From: Candidatus Caldilinea saccharophila | GTDB lineage: Bacteria > Chloroflexota > Anaerolineae > Caldilineales > Caldilineaceae | Direction: 5' to 3' | Length of the DNA: 64,000 bases | Assembly (NCBI GenBank): GCA_016710365.1 | Contig: JADJVW010000005.1 | Coordinates: 1-64,000 of the forward strand | Part shown: one piece after another, positions 25,453-35,294 of the stretch | How positions within the stretch are numbered: the first letter of the stretch is position 1 | Layout of the letters: each line of letters opens with the position of its first letter | The notes under the pieces: model-generated | The model's database searches: none | What the model saw: only the letters and a program-made list of their open reading frames with translations | Told to the model about the DNA's origin: nothing | Program-made: the position numbers and the translations under genes

Positions 25453-25468
25453 GTGCTCCTACTGATCC

Positions 25469-27571
25469 CTACTGATCCCAACTGATCCGCTCGCGGATCC
25501 AGTCGTAGTCGCCGCCGCCGTAGCCGCCGCCAATGTCGAAAAGCTTGCGCTGATTGCTGCCGTCGGCGTTCATTGCCCACACCGCCCACGCCCCGCCGCG
25601 GTTGCTCACGAAGGCAATGTTGCGCCCGTCAGGCGATGCGTCCGCCAGCCCGTCGATGGCCGGGTCGGTGGTCAGTTGCTGCAAGCCACTGCCGTCAAAG
25701 TTGACGGCCCAGACATCCCAATTGCCCGCCCGATTGGAGGAGAAGAGCACCTGCGCCTTCAGACTGCCCGAGGGAATGTCAGAAGTGCTTTCAGTGGCGC
25801 GCACCGGGATAGAGCCGCGTGTGTCGGCGGTATAGATGCCACATTTGCTGCCGTCCCCCCAGGAATTGCAGCCCTGATAGGCAATGCGCCAGTTGTCAAG
25901 ATAGACTGGATAGTCACCGACCAATTCTTTGAGGTTGGTCGTCATGGGGCTGGCGTTATCCTGGAAGGATGCGTCGACCTGCCAGTAAATGCGTGATTTG
26001 CCATCGCCGGCTTTGGTCGAGGCATACACCAGGCTCTCCAACGAAGGCGAAAACTGCGGAAACGCGTCTTCGGCGTTGGTCGTGGCCAGATGTTGATTGT
26101 CGCCATTGTCGGAAGTGCGGATGATCGTTTCGACGCCGCCGCCCTCGCCATTGACCAGCAGATAGCCGCTGCCCAGGTCGGGTTGGCGCCAGTTGGGGAA
26201 TTGACGAATGACGCTGTCGCTTGCCAGGTCATAGATCAACGTGTCCATGGCGCGACCGTTGAAGCGCGTAAAGGCGATCTTGCCGGTCAACGGGCCGCTT
26301 GGCGCCGGGGCCGATCCTGCTGTCGCCGCACCGCCCGTTGTACTTCCATTGTCTGCGCTGCTGCTTCCCGTGGCTGCTTCGGCAACGCTGTCGCTGGCGG
26401 TCAATGCGTCCAGATAGATGACGCCTTTGCTCGCCACGCCATCGGGCGCGCCGTCCAGCACCAGCGCCCGCAAGGCGAATGGCGGCGTCAATTCGTCGGA
26501 GGCGCTGTCGCTGATCGGGCCGTTGGGCCATTCACGGCTGGCGACCAACGCGGCGGTCATCGGCGCCCAACCGGTGTGGTTGATGCGGCCAAAGGTCAAT
26601 TGCCAGACCTGGTTGCCGGCATCGCGGATCCATGCGTTGAGGAAATGACCGGAGCCATCGCCAAAGACCTGCATGGTCAGCGCCTGGGCGTCAGCGGGGA
26701 TGCGCAGATCCGGCTGGGCCATAAACACGACATAGTTGCCGCTGCCGGCCGCGGCCGGGAAATCGTACGTAAAGGCAGCCGACGCGACGCCGCTGTAAGC
26801 TTCCACCGTAGATTGCGTAAGCGTGCCGTATGGCTCGTCGCCGCGGCGCCACGACCCTAGCGGCTCGAAGCTGGTGATGACATCGCCCGCCGCGTTGTTT
26901 CCTGCACTGGTGGACGCGTTTGGTTGAACCGCCGCAGGTTGTGGCGCCGCCGCAGTTGGCTGTTGTTGCACCGGGCGCAGCGTCGCGGTCGGCAGCGGTG
27001 CAACCGGCGCCGACGTGGGCGCCAGCGTAATACGCGCACCGGGCAACGTGCTGCACGCCACATTCAGGCTCGAGTAAGCAGCCGCGCCGGAAATCCAACC
27101 TGCGGAGCCATCCTCCAGCACAATCTGAAGCCAGGCGCAGTTGCCCGTTTGTCCGCTCACCGGGAAGCGCTGTCCGATCTCACCTTTGGCAACCACCGGG
27201 AAATTGGCGCCCGCGCCCGCGCGGACATTGAGCCCTTCGACCAGCACTTCAGCCATGGGCGACACAGGGCGTGGCGTCGGTGTGATAGGCGTGAGGGTGC
27301 TGGTGGCCGACGGCGTCGCCGTAGGGGTTGCCGCGGGCTGAGCAGCCTCCGTCAGGGCCACGGCGGTGGCGGTCTGCTTTAGCGCCGCCCGCATCAATTC
27401 AGATGCGATCTGGGTCAACTTGACTTGCGCGGTGGCCGTCGCCCCAGGCTGGCGAGGATGCTCACTGTCAGACGATGACAACGCAACACTGGAAATGCCA
27501 AAGACGAGCAACATGACGAAAATCGCTGTGATGGACATCCACAGTTGCTTTGATAGAAGTTTTTGATACAT
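25469..27571 (-). CDS. SH3b and TolB/WD40-like beta-propeller surface protein
   Basis: A 700-aa protein. It has an N-terminal membrane helix (WMSITAIFVMLLVFGISSVAL), then a short Thr/Pro linker, then a bacterial SH3 domain (GLNVRAGAGANFPVVAKGE ... WLQIVLEDGSAGWISG, residues about 112-165). A central beta-sandwich-like region covers about 240-390. The C-terminal propeller has repeats ending in DG-x-N/S motifs (RAGNWDVWAVNFDGSGLQQL, SPDGRNIAFVSNRGGAWAVW). SH3b domains often bind cell-wall peptides, and such propellers bind proteins or polysaccharide. It is exported and probably anchored by the uncleaved N-terminal helix. It sits between two kinases and may present a signal to them (inference). 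Confidence 0.8.
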   Translation of the reverse strand: MYQKLLSKQLWMSITAIFVMLLVFGISSVALSSSDSEHPRQPGATATAQVKLTQIASELMRAALKQTATAVALTEAAQPAATPTATPSATSTLTPITPTPRPVSPMAEVLVEGLNVRAGAGANFPVVAKGEIGQRFPVSGQTGNCAWLQIVLEDGSAGWISGAAAYSSLNVACSTLPGARITLAPTSAPVAPLPTATLRPVQQQPTAAAPQPAAVQPNASTSAGNNAAGDVITSFEPLGSWRRGDEPYGTLTQSTVEAYSGVASAAFTYDFPAAAGSGNYVVFMAQPDLRIPADAQALTMQVFGDGSGHFLNAWIRDAGNQVWQLTFGRINHTGWAPMTAALVASREWPNGPISDSASDELTPPFALRALVLDGAPDGVASKGVIYLDALTASDSVAEAATGSSSADNGSTTGGAATAGSAPAPSGPLTGKIAFTRFNGRAMDTLIYDLASDSVIRQFPNWRQPDLGSGYLLVNGEGGGVETIIRTSDNGDNQHLATTNAEDAFPQFSPSLESLVYASTKAGDGKSRIYWQVDASFQDNASPMTTNLKELVGDYPVYLDNWRIAYQGCNSWGDGSKCGIYTADTRGSIPVRATESTSDIPSGSLKAQVLFSSNRAGNWDVWAVNFDGSGLQQLTTDPAIDGLADASPDGRNIAFVSNRGGAWAVWAMNADGSNQRKLFDIGGGYGGGDYDWIRERISWDQ

Positions 27572-27592
27572 TGCCTTCTCCCTCCTTCATGC

Positions 27593-30124
27593 TCAGGGTG
27601 ATGGTGTAGGTGTGCCTTCCAGCGCCTCCATCGTGGCCGCAATCACGGTCAGCGTCACGTCGAGGGGGTCAAGTGGCGGCGTTGGCGATGGGGTCTGGGT
27701 GGCATTGCCCTCCAGCGCCTCCATTGTGACCGCAATCGCCGTCAGCGTTATGTCTAGCGGATCGAGCAACAGCGTGGGCGTGGCCGTCGGCGATGGCGTC
27801 CGTGTCACTGTGGGCGTGGCGGTCATCGTCGGCATGGCGGTCTGCGTCTGCGCAATTGCGGTGGCGATGCGGCGCGCGTCCGCGGTCTGCGTGGCGGCGG
27901 CGTTGGGCGTGTGGGTTGGGCTAGGCGCGGGTGCCCGCGGCGGCGTGCGTGTGGCCGTCGGCGAGGGTGACGTGGGACTCGGCGTGAAAGTGGACGTCAG
28001 CGCCGCGGTGCTGGTGGATTTTGGCGCAATGGCAGTCAATGTCGCGGCCACAGAGGTCTGCAACAGGCGCATGGTCATGGTCTGGGTGGCGGCGAAATGG
28101 GGAGTCGCGGTCAAGGTCGGCGTGCGCGCGGCTGTCGGTGCAGGCGTGGCCGTGCGGGTGGCGGTCGGCGTACGCGTGGCCGCGGGCGGCGGCGCTACGG
28201 AGGTCTCGGCAAAGCTTGCCTCCATCGTGAGGGTGGCGGCAAGATCGGGCGGCGGGGTCTGCGTTACGGTGTTAGTAGGCAATGGCGTAGCCGTCGGTCG
28301 CACCGTTGGCGTGTCAGTTGATGTGCTTGTCGCCGTAGCGTCAGGCGTAGGCGTGAAGGTGGCAGGAGCGTCAGTTGGCATGGCTGTCTCTGTCAACTCC
28401 GGTGTGACATCCTCCGATGCGTCCGCTGGGGTTGCTTCCTCCTGTGCAGGCGTGTCTGTGACAGTCGGCAGCAACATGGGAGAAGGTTCCACAGCGCCCT
28501 CCTCCGTGGCGTCAAGCGAGAGAGGGGCAGCATCCTCCAGCGGAGTAGATCCCACCGCGGCAGGCGACGACGCGCCATCGGCCTGGGCAATGGGCGCAAG
28601 ATCGACGCGTAAGCTGGCGACTACGGCGCGGCGCAGCGGCTCGAAGACAGCAGACTGCGGCGCGGCGACGACCATGCCCACCAGATAGGTGGAAGCGGCG
28701 CCGGAGATGGCGCTGACATGCAGCGCCACTGGCTGTCCCAACCATTCAGCGCTGGCGGTCTGCTCGTAGCGGCTTTGGGCATCCTGTTGCCGGGCGACGC
28801 CGGGCGCGTCCATCGTCACGCCGGTGTAGGGCAGATCCTCAGCAGCCAGGAAAATCTCCACCGCCTGACGCGTCGCCTCCGCATCGTTGGCCGCCGCGGG
28901 TTTTGCGAGGCGGGCGACAAAGAGCCGCGCAATGCGGTCAGGCGCATCGAATGTGTAAACGAAGCTGTGCGCGTGCGTGGTGCTGCCCGGCGTCCAGGTG
29001 ACAGGCGTTTCGAGCCAGAACGCGCGGTCGTCTGGTTGAAAGCCGTGCAGCGTCAGGGTGGCAGGCGCAGCGCTGGCTTTATCCTCACCTGGCCGTGAGC
29101 CCGTGTTGCCTGTCAACCAGGCGGGTGGGTTGATCAACAAGAATACGGCGGCTATCCCCGCGATGAGCGCGCTCAGTCCGAACAGGATCGCGCCGCCTGC
29201 GCCCCGTTTGCGCGTCGCCGCGGCCACCTGGCTCTGAGAAGTGGCGGTGGCGAGCATACGCGCCTGCACGGCGCGCAACTCGCCGCTGGAAGGCGTCCAG
29301 GTCAACCCTTTGGCAAGCGCCTGCGCAAAGTCGCCGGCGGTGGGATAGCGGGCGGAGGGTGACTTTGCCAGCACCTTTTTCAGCGCATAGATCACGCCGG
29401 GCGGCAGCGCCTGATTCACCTCTTCCGGCTGGAGCGGCGGCTCGTAGACGATCTTATGCAGCAACGCCGGCTGGCTGTCGGCCTTGAAGGGCATCACGCC
29501 GGTAAAGAGCGAGTAGGCGATGACGCCGAGGCTGTAGATGTCGGCGCGGCGGTCGACCTCGCCCCCGCGTGCCTGTTCGGGCGCCATGAAGGCCGGCGTC
29601 CCCACGGTGGTGCCGACGATGGTGTAGGCCGTGTGGTCTTCATCCAGAAGTTTGGCGACGCCGAAGTCCATCAGCAGCGCGCGCCCCTGCTGGTCGATCA
29701 TGATGTTGCTGGTTTTGATGTCGCGATGCAGTACGCCGAGGCTGTGGGCATAGTCGAGTGCGCTGCCCACCTGCCGGACGATCTCGACTACGTCCGCTGC
29801 GGGCAACAATGTACGTTGCGTGCGCAGTAGATCGGCCAGCGTCTGCCCCTCCACGTACTGCATCGCCAGGAAGTGATAGCCATCGTCTTTGCCGGTCTCC
29901 AGCGTGCGCACGATGTGGGGATGGCGCAGGCGCGCGGCGCTCTTGCCCTCGCGCTCGAAGCGCTGCAAATAGCGTTCGTCGTGCGCCAGATGAGGGGGCA
30001 GCACCTTGAGCGCCACCACCGCGCCCGACCGCCCATCCACCGCGCGATAGACCACGGCCATGCCGCCGCGGCCGATCTCAGTTTGGATGCGATAGGGGCC
30101 GATCTGTTGGGGTGTGGTGCTCAT
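27593..30124 (-). CDS. Transmembrane Ser/Thr protein kinase with Thr/Pro-rich tail
   Basis: An 843-aa protein. Its kinase domain (about 10-275) has GRGGMAVVYRAVD, VALKVLPPHLA, HRDIKTSNIM and DFGVAK, closer to the classic PknB type than its neighbours. A membrane helix (GAILFGLSALIAGIAAVFLLI) lies near residue 315. An external domain of about 170 aa follows (HGFQPDDRAFWLETPVTW ... VASLRVDLAPIAQ), then about 280 residues of Thr/Pro/Ala repeats. The C-terminal 60 residues contain a repeated LDPLDITLTAIAVTMEALEG unit, present twice. All catalytic residues are intact. The start at 30124 (MSTTPQQIGPYRI) fits the kinase fold directly. Confidence 0.92.
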   Translation of the reverse strand: MSTTPQQIGPYRIQTEIGRGGMAVVYRAVDGRSGAVVALKVLPPHLAHDERYLQRFEREGKSAARLRHPHIVRTLETGKDDGYHFLAMQYVEGQTLADLLRTQRTLLPAADVVEIVRQVGSALDYAHSLGVLHRDIKTSNIMIDQQGRALLMDFGVAKLLDEDHTAYTIVGTTVGTPAFMAPEQARGGEVDRRADIYSLGVIAYSLFTGVMPFKADSQPALLHKIVYEPPLQPEEVNQALPPGVIYALKKVLAKSPSARYPTAGDFAQALAKGLTWTPSSGELRAVQARMLATATSQSQVAAATRKRGAGGAILFGLSALIAGIAAVFLLINPPAWLTGNTGSRPGEDKASAAPATLTLHGFQPDDRAFWLETPVTWTPGSTTHAHSFVYTFDAPDRIARLFVARLAKPAAANDAEATRQAVEIFLAAEDLPYTGVTMDAPGVARQQDAQSRYEQTASAEWLGQPVALHVSAISGAASTYLVGMVVAAPQSAVFEPLRRAVVASLRVDLAPIAQADGASSPAAVGSTPLEDAAPLSLDATEEGAVEPSPMLLPTVTDTPAQEEATPADASEDVTPELTETAMPTDAPATFTPTPDATATSTSTDTPTVRPTATPLPTNTVTQTPPPDLAATLTMEASFAETSVAPPPAATRTPTATRTATPAPTAARTPTLTATPHFAATQTMTMRLLQTSVAATLTAIAPKSTSTAALTSTFTPSPTSPSPTATRTPPRAPAPSPTHTPNAAATQTADARRIATAIAQTQTAMPTMTATPTVTRTPSPTATPTLLLDPLDITLTAIAVTMEALEGNATQTPSPTPPLDPLDVTLTVIAATMEALEGTPTPSP

Positions 30125-30191
30125 GGGTGCATAATCTGTGTGCTGCTAAAGCTGTGTGCTGGCATCAACTGGCATCGGCGAAGGCGCCGGC

Positions 30192-31291
30192 TTACGGAAC
30201 TGCCGTATTGTCACATCTGCGGGCAGTTTCCGGCTTTCTGTCGTCATCGTTGCTGCACAATTCGACTTTGTCGACAAAAAAGTTGCTATTCTTAGTTGCG
30301 TTGAGTTTCGCCCAAAAGGCAAACTTGATCGACTGACCTTGATAACTGGACACGTCAATTGCTTCCGCGCACCCATCGTGATGTGGCAGAAGCCACCCAA
30401 AGCGGCTGTGGCCGAATCGTTTGCACCGCCGTTATGGATCACGCGTATTTCAGCCCGATCATTCGTTGCGACGATTTCACTAGAATCGATCCAATAGCGG
30501 TAGGTGATGCCTAAGGAATCGTATCCCATTGGGAGGGTAATCGGTTGGCTGAGTTCGTTGATTGCGTTGTACGCTCCGCCCAGCCAGGCGAAGTAGGCGC
30601 CGCCGTAGTCCATCGTCGGATAGCCATTGATTGGGGTGAAAATCAACTTGCCGGGCTTCTCATCTACTATTTCCGTCCACCCATTTCCGCTGCCGACTTC
30701 AAAGTCGCCATTCAAGAACTTTGGGAGTTCTGGCTTGGGAGGCGGGGTAATGATCAGGGGAAGGTATAGCGTCCATGGCGTGACCGTCAGCGCCTCGGTT
30801 ACAGTGATAATGCGATTTGTGGTGGTCGGCACCCAAGCATTCTGAATCTCATAAAGTTCTGCCGTGTTGGTTAGCCTAAGCAACTCGGTGACTGTGGGCA
30901 TCTGCACAGTGTAGGTAAATGCACGATGTTCGCCAAACTTTACGTCAACCTCCCACATGATCAGATTATTTTCCACTGTTTTGGCTGTCGGGGTGATGCT
31001 TTCCTCGATAACTACCAGACCCACAGGCAGCGTGTCGGTGATGCCAATGCGCGCTGTGTAGCTTACTGCGCTGGTATTGGCAATCTGGAGGGTGTAGGTA
31101 ACAACCTCCAAGCTCCGCGCAGTGTGTAGGCTTCCCGATGGAGATTGCATAGTCTTGGTGAAAGATGTCAGAGGTGGGATTGTGCCGTCGTTGGGCAACT
31201 CGTCGGCGAAAAGCGTGACTGAGTTTGCCAGTAACAGATAGGCTAATCCTGCTCCTAACCACATCAGTAGAAACCACTGTGTACGTTTCAT
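30192..31291 (-). CDS. Exported DUF11-domain adhesin-like protein, frameshift near C-terminus
   Basis: The start at 31291 (MKRTQWFLLMWLG) is chosen because AGGAGG (31303-31298) lies six bases upstream. A signal peptide/anchor helix is followed by a DUF11-type beta domain (about residues 45-165: VVTYTLQIANTSAVSYTARI, ITDTLPVGLVV, TNTAELYE). A short LYLPLI linker leads to a C-terminal jelly-roll-like domain opening with FLNGDFEVGSGNGWTE. After about 30350 the family-like end (GQSIKFAFWAKLN, FFVDKVELC) is in another frame ending at 30192, so one base is missing there. DUF11 modules occur in cell-surface proteins, and a binding role is inferred. Base composition is more AT-rich than the flanking kinases. 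Confidence 0.78.
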
Positions 31292-31321
31292 TATCTTCCT
31301 CCTATTGCTTTTCACATTCTC

Positions 31322-33279
31322 TTATTTGCTAGGTGCGTTTGTCGGCTCATGCGTCGGCCCGCCGCTACTTCCACTCCCGCCGCCACCGGACGGCACTGTA
31401 AACGCAAACGGCCCGGCCAGGGGGCGAAGCCGCCTATATGGCTCTGGCTGCACCAGGTAAAGCGCCCAGCGATACGCATCAGGCGCCAGGTCGCCGACCG
31501 GTAGAAGTATCTCGGTCGAAGGCGAGGAACGCACCAACCCTCTTGCCCCTGCCTCACTCTCTCCATTTGCCTTCCAGAAGACCACCTCATATTCCTGATC
31601 GGGCGCCAAATCAGCATCGGGCCGCCAGCGAAACAGGGTAGCGGTATAACTGCTATGGTTGTCGCCAGGCGCCAGAATCACTGCGGAGCGCGGGCCGGTC
31701 TGCATGTCGTTGTCCGGGGGCGGTGGCGTAGCCACCTGGTTACCCGTCGGTGCGACCGCGGCAGGGAAAGGGGTGCGGGTGAGTGTAGGTGTGGGCGATG
31801 GCGACGCGGTTGGTGTTGCGGCCGGCGTGCTGGTGGGCATGCGGGTGCTGGTCACAGCAAGCGTCGGCGTCGTATTGGTCGTCAGTTGATCAGTCGCAGC
31901 GACGGTAATGGCAATTTGCGTCTCAGTCAATGCCACCGCCGTCAGCGTCGCTTCTGGGCCGATAGTCGTAGGGTTAGTGAGTAGCGGTTGCTGCGTGAAC
32001 GGTTGTGTTCCTGTGATGATTTCACCCGGCGCACCTTCCACGAGTGGGGTGGAAGTGGAGGCAGGAGCGCCGTCGTCACTGGCGGCCTGTTCGCTCGATA
32101 GGGCGTCAGCCAGAGGCGTCATGGTGGGCGTTTCTGGCGCCGCTTCTGTTTGCGCCTGATCGGGGATGGGCGAGAGGGTATCGACAACTGTCGGTGTATA
32201 ACTGACCGGCGTGGCCTTGTCTTCGCTGCTGGATGGTTCGGTTACGGTGGAGGCCATAGCGACGACCTCGCCTGCATTTGCAGGGGGCGTTGCGACCGGC
32301 TGGCTGTTGCTCGTGAAGCTAAAAACCAGGAAAACCAGGATCGCCAAGATCGCTCCGGCCGCGGCCAGCGCCAATGCCGGACGGCGCGAAGCTGTGGCCG
32401 CGGCAGGCGCCACCATGCCCACCGTCGTCCACAGAAGAATGGTAATGTTGTCCGGCTCCTGACGCTTGACCGCCTCATCGATCAACGATTTGACCGCTTT
32501 CTCCGGCGCATAGCTGGTCACCGCCCCCGCCATTTCGGCGTCGGTGATGCGATTGTAAAGGCCGTCCGAGCAGAGCAGCAGCGCGTCGCCGGGGCGCAGC
32601 GTCAGCGTGGTGTCGCCGACATTGACTTGCTGACGCCCGACTTCGGTCTCGTCGATGTCAGCCAGCGGCTTATCGGGGTCAAGGACGCCTTGATCGATGC
32701 TGATGCCGCGCATGTCGCCGAGATAGCGCAGGATCACATGTTTGTTCGGATGGTTGGCCGCCTGCTCGCGTGTGATGCGCCCTTCTTCCAGCGCCTCTTG
32801 CACCCAGGTGTGGTCGCGTGTCAACTGATGCGCCTTGCCGTCACGCACAAGATAGGCGCGACTGTCGCCGAGATGCATGGCAAGCAACTGGTTGCCGTCA
32901 ACTGCGGCGGCGACCAACGTCGTGCTCATCCCTTTAGCTCGGGATCTTTGCGCGCAGTTTCCAGAATTTCCTGGTTGGCGCGGTGGATAGCGTCGGCCAG
33001 CCGGTCGCGCAGTAACTTGGGTGCGGCGCGATTGGGCGGCGGCGGCGTCTGCAAGATCTGCTGGATCACGCGCACGGCGATATCACTGGCGCGTTCGCCG
33101 CCGTGGGTGCTAGTGACGCCGTCCGCCACTATCAGAAACTGCACGGGTTGACCGTTGTCACCGGGGCCGGTAAAAACCGTGAAGCGATCTTCATTGGGTT
33201 TGTTGCGTGCGCCGTTATGGGTGCCGGCATCGACCCGCGTTGGTTTGTCTAGAAAGTTGACGCCCTCGAATGTCGGCAT
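31322..33279 (-). CDS. Transmembrane PP2C-family Ser/Thr phosphatase, split at one position
   Basis: The N-terminal 117 aa (33279-32926) carry NEDRF and IVADGVTSTHGGERAS. The rest (32929-31322) starts at the conserved GMSTTLVAAAV motif and carries HLGDSRAYLVRDG, LLLCSDGLYNRI and EPDNITILL. Together they supply all metal-binding Asp residues of a PPM/PP2C phosphatase. The two frames meet as GGATGAGC, where one missing A would join them. As written they overlap by ATGA, so a genuine coupled split cannot be excluded. A membrane helix (LALAAAGAILAILVFLVFSF) and Thr/Pro stalk lead to a C-terminal ectodomain nearly identical to that of the kinase at 23728. Such a PstP-like layout suits reversal of the neighbouring kinases. 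Confidence 0.88.
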
Positions 33280-33290
33280 CGGTTGCTCCT

Positions 33291-35177
33291 TTATCGGTCA
33301 AAGGTAAAGCGGCGCACCTCGCTGACGAGGCGCCGGGGGCTGTGTTGTTGGTTGGTATATACCTGGCAATTTTCGATCAACAGCACGCCCCAATAATAGG
33401 TTGCGCCATCTTCGAGCCATGCCATACTGATGTCGTACTCTTCATTGAAGACGCGCGTGACAAAGTTGTCGCGGTTGGCGCCCCAGATGCCCCAACCGCT
33501 TTGCCAGTTATTGGGCTCTCCTCGCCAGAAACTGACCTCGAAACATTCATTTTCTTTGAGCGCGCGGCTGGGGATCCAGCTAAAGCGCACTTCGCCCGCC
33601 GCGGTGATGTTGTCAGCAGGGCCTCGCAACGTCACGTTAAGATCGCCGCCATCACCGGCAGGCGTCACCACAGGCGTTGCCTGCACCTGGCTCGCCGGAG
33701 TCGGCGAGATGGGAAGCGGCGCCGGTGTGCGTGTGGGCGTGGGGACGCGCGTGGACGTGCCGATCATTGGGGTGGAAGTGGGGCTGCCGCCCGCAGACGC
33801 GACCGACGCCGGCGTGGCCGTGGCAACGCGCACGGTGGCAACGCGCGTCGAGGTGGCAGTGGCAACATGCGGCGTTTCGGTGGCAGTCGGTGTGTGCACG
33901 GGTGTGCGCGTCGGTGTGTGGGTTGCAGTGCGCGTCGCCGTCGGAGTAGGCGTGTCGATCGGCGTCGAAGTCGGCGGTTTTGCGTTTTGCGTTAGAGCCG
34001 CTGTGGTTGCGGTTGCCGTGGGTGAAGCGCCAGGTAGGAGCGCGTTTTCTCCCGCCGCAGATGCGGCGGATGCCAATCCACCGGACGGCGTTAGGTTGCC
34101 AGCACCCGGGTTCAGTTGGGACGAGTTTGCAAACAGCAGCATACCCGCCAACACCATCGCCGCGGCCACGCCGATGCCAGCCAGCCAAAAGCCTTGATCG
34201 GCGCGACGTGCGTTGCGCGTGACGACAGGCGCCGCGCCTGGTTTGCGTACATGCTGTTGCAATTTGCGCACTTCATCGGCAAACTGGAGCGCCTGGATGC
34301 GGTCAGCACTGCGGTCAGCCGTGGCGCCGACGATCAATCGATTCAAGCCTTCCGCCAACTGCCTTTCCTGGATAACGGTGGTATCGTCGCTGAGTTCGTC
34401 GGGAGCGAGCGGCGTCCAGGAATGACTGCCCGGCCGGTCAAGCTCCGGCTTGCGTCCAGTCATCATGGTGTAAAGCACCAGCCCGGCGGCATACACATCC
34501 CAGGAGGGATCTACCTCGATTTTGCGGCCAATGCGCAGCGCCTCGTGGAGTTCAGGCGTGATCCAGCGAGGAGTGCCCGAAGCAAGCTGCGGGCCATCCG
34601 ACGGGTTTTTGGCAATGCCAAAGTCGATGAGAATTGGACGGGTGGCGTCGGTCAGGCCATACCCGGCGGGCTGTTCATGAAAAAGAATGTTGCGCGGCTT
34701 AATGTCACAGTGGATGCAGCGGCGTGCGTGGAGATAGGTCAGCGCGTCGCCCAACTGTTCGGCGATCTCCAGCGCAAGCGAGGCCGGCAGTTTCTGCCGC
34801 TCGTTGAGCAACGATTGAAGATCTCCGCCGGGAAGGTAATCGGTGACCAGAAACCAGGGGTTGCCCGGCAAATCCGAACGGGCGCGGAAAATGGGCTGCC
34901 GCGAAGCTTCGCGTTCGGCCACCGTGCGCAGGCGGATGATGTTGGGGTGCTCCAGCTTGCCCAACCATTTTTCTTCGTTCTCGATGGCGCGCTGGTTGGT
35001 CAAGCTGTACTGAGTATCGCTCATGCGGGCAATCTTGATGATCACGAGATTGCCCGGCGAGGCTGTACTCTCGCGGGTGACTTCACTGGCTAACCATAGG
35101 GTGGACATGCGCGTCTCATCGAGTTGACGCGTGGGTCGATAGCGATATGGGCCTAAGTTGAGTATAGATGCCGCCAT
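33291..35177 (-). CDS. Transmembrane Ser/Thr protein kinase, atypical (HCD catalytic loop)
   Basis: The start at 35177 (MAASILNLGPYRYRP) follows an AGGAGG at 15 bases; longer starts lack support. The kinase domain (about 10-290) has Lys in LVIIKIAR, DFGIAKNPSDG and the metal Asn of HCDIKPRNI. The usual Arg before the catalytic Asp is Cys, so it is a non-RD kinase, and the glycine loop is degenerate (LDETRMSTLWLA). A membrane helix (FWLAGIGVAAAMVLAGMLLFA) lies near residue 342. A Thr/Pro/Val stalk leads to an ectodomain (VRFSWIPSRALKENECFEVS FW-type) distantly like that of the kinase at 23728. Activity is likely but less sure than for its neighbours. It ends 11 bases before the phosphatase start. 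Confidence 0.85.
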   Translation of the reverse strand: MAASILNLGPYRYRPTRQLDETRMSTLWLASEVTRESTASPGNLVIIKIARMSDTQYSLTNQRAIENEEKWLGKLEHPNIIRLRTVAEREASRQPIFRARSDLPGNPWFLVTDYLPGGDLQSLLNERQKLPASLALEIAEQLGDALTYLHARRCIHCDIKPRNILFHEQPAGYGLTDATRPILIDFGIAKNPSDGPQLASGTPRWITPELHEALRIGRKIEVDPSWDVYAAGLVLYTMMTGRKPELDRPGSHSWTPLAPDELSDDTTVIQERQLAEGLNRLIVGATADRSADRIQALQFADEVRKLQQHVRKPGAAPVVTRNARRADQGFWLAGIGVAAAMVLAGMLLFANSSQLNPGAGNLTPSGGLASAASAAGENALLPGASPTATATTAALTQNAKPPTSTPIDTPTPTATRTATHTPTRTPVHTPTATETPHVATATSTRVATVRVATATPASVASAGGSPTSTPMIGTSTRVPTPTRTPAPLPISPTPASQVQATPVVTPAGDGGDLNVTLRGPADNITAAGEVRFSWIPSRALKENECFEVSFWRGEPNNWQSGWGIWGANRDNFVTRVFNEEYDISMAWLEDGATYYWGVLLIENCQVYTNQQHSPRRLVSEVRRFTFDR

Positions 35178-35294
35178 AGGGACTGTTGCCGGCCTCCTGA
35201 TGTGTGATTCGAACGTGTTGCATGCACCGATCATGACCATAGAAATCATGCTCGAACAGAGCACGGTCTCTGGTCGCGGCCTCATTTATCTGGG

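Noticed and set aside
27612..28688. 358-aa Val/Gly-rich plus-strand frame
   Set aside because: Antisense to the Thr/Pro tail of a kinase, with no motif or ribosome site.
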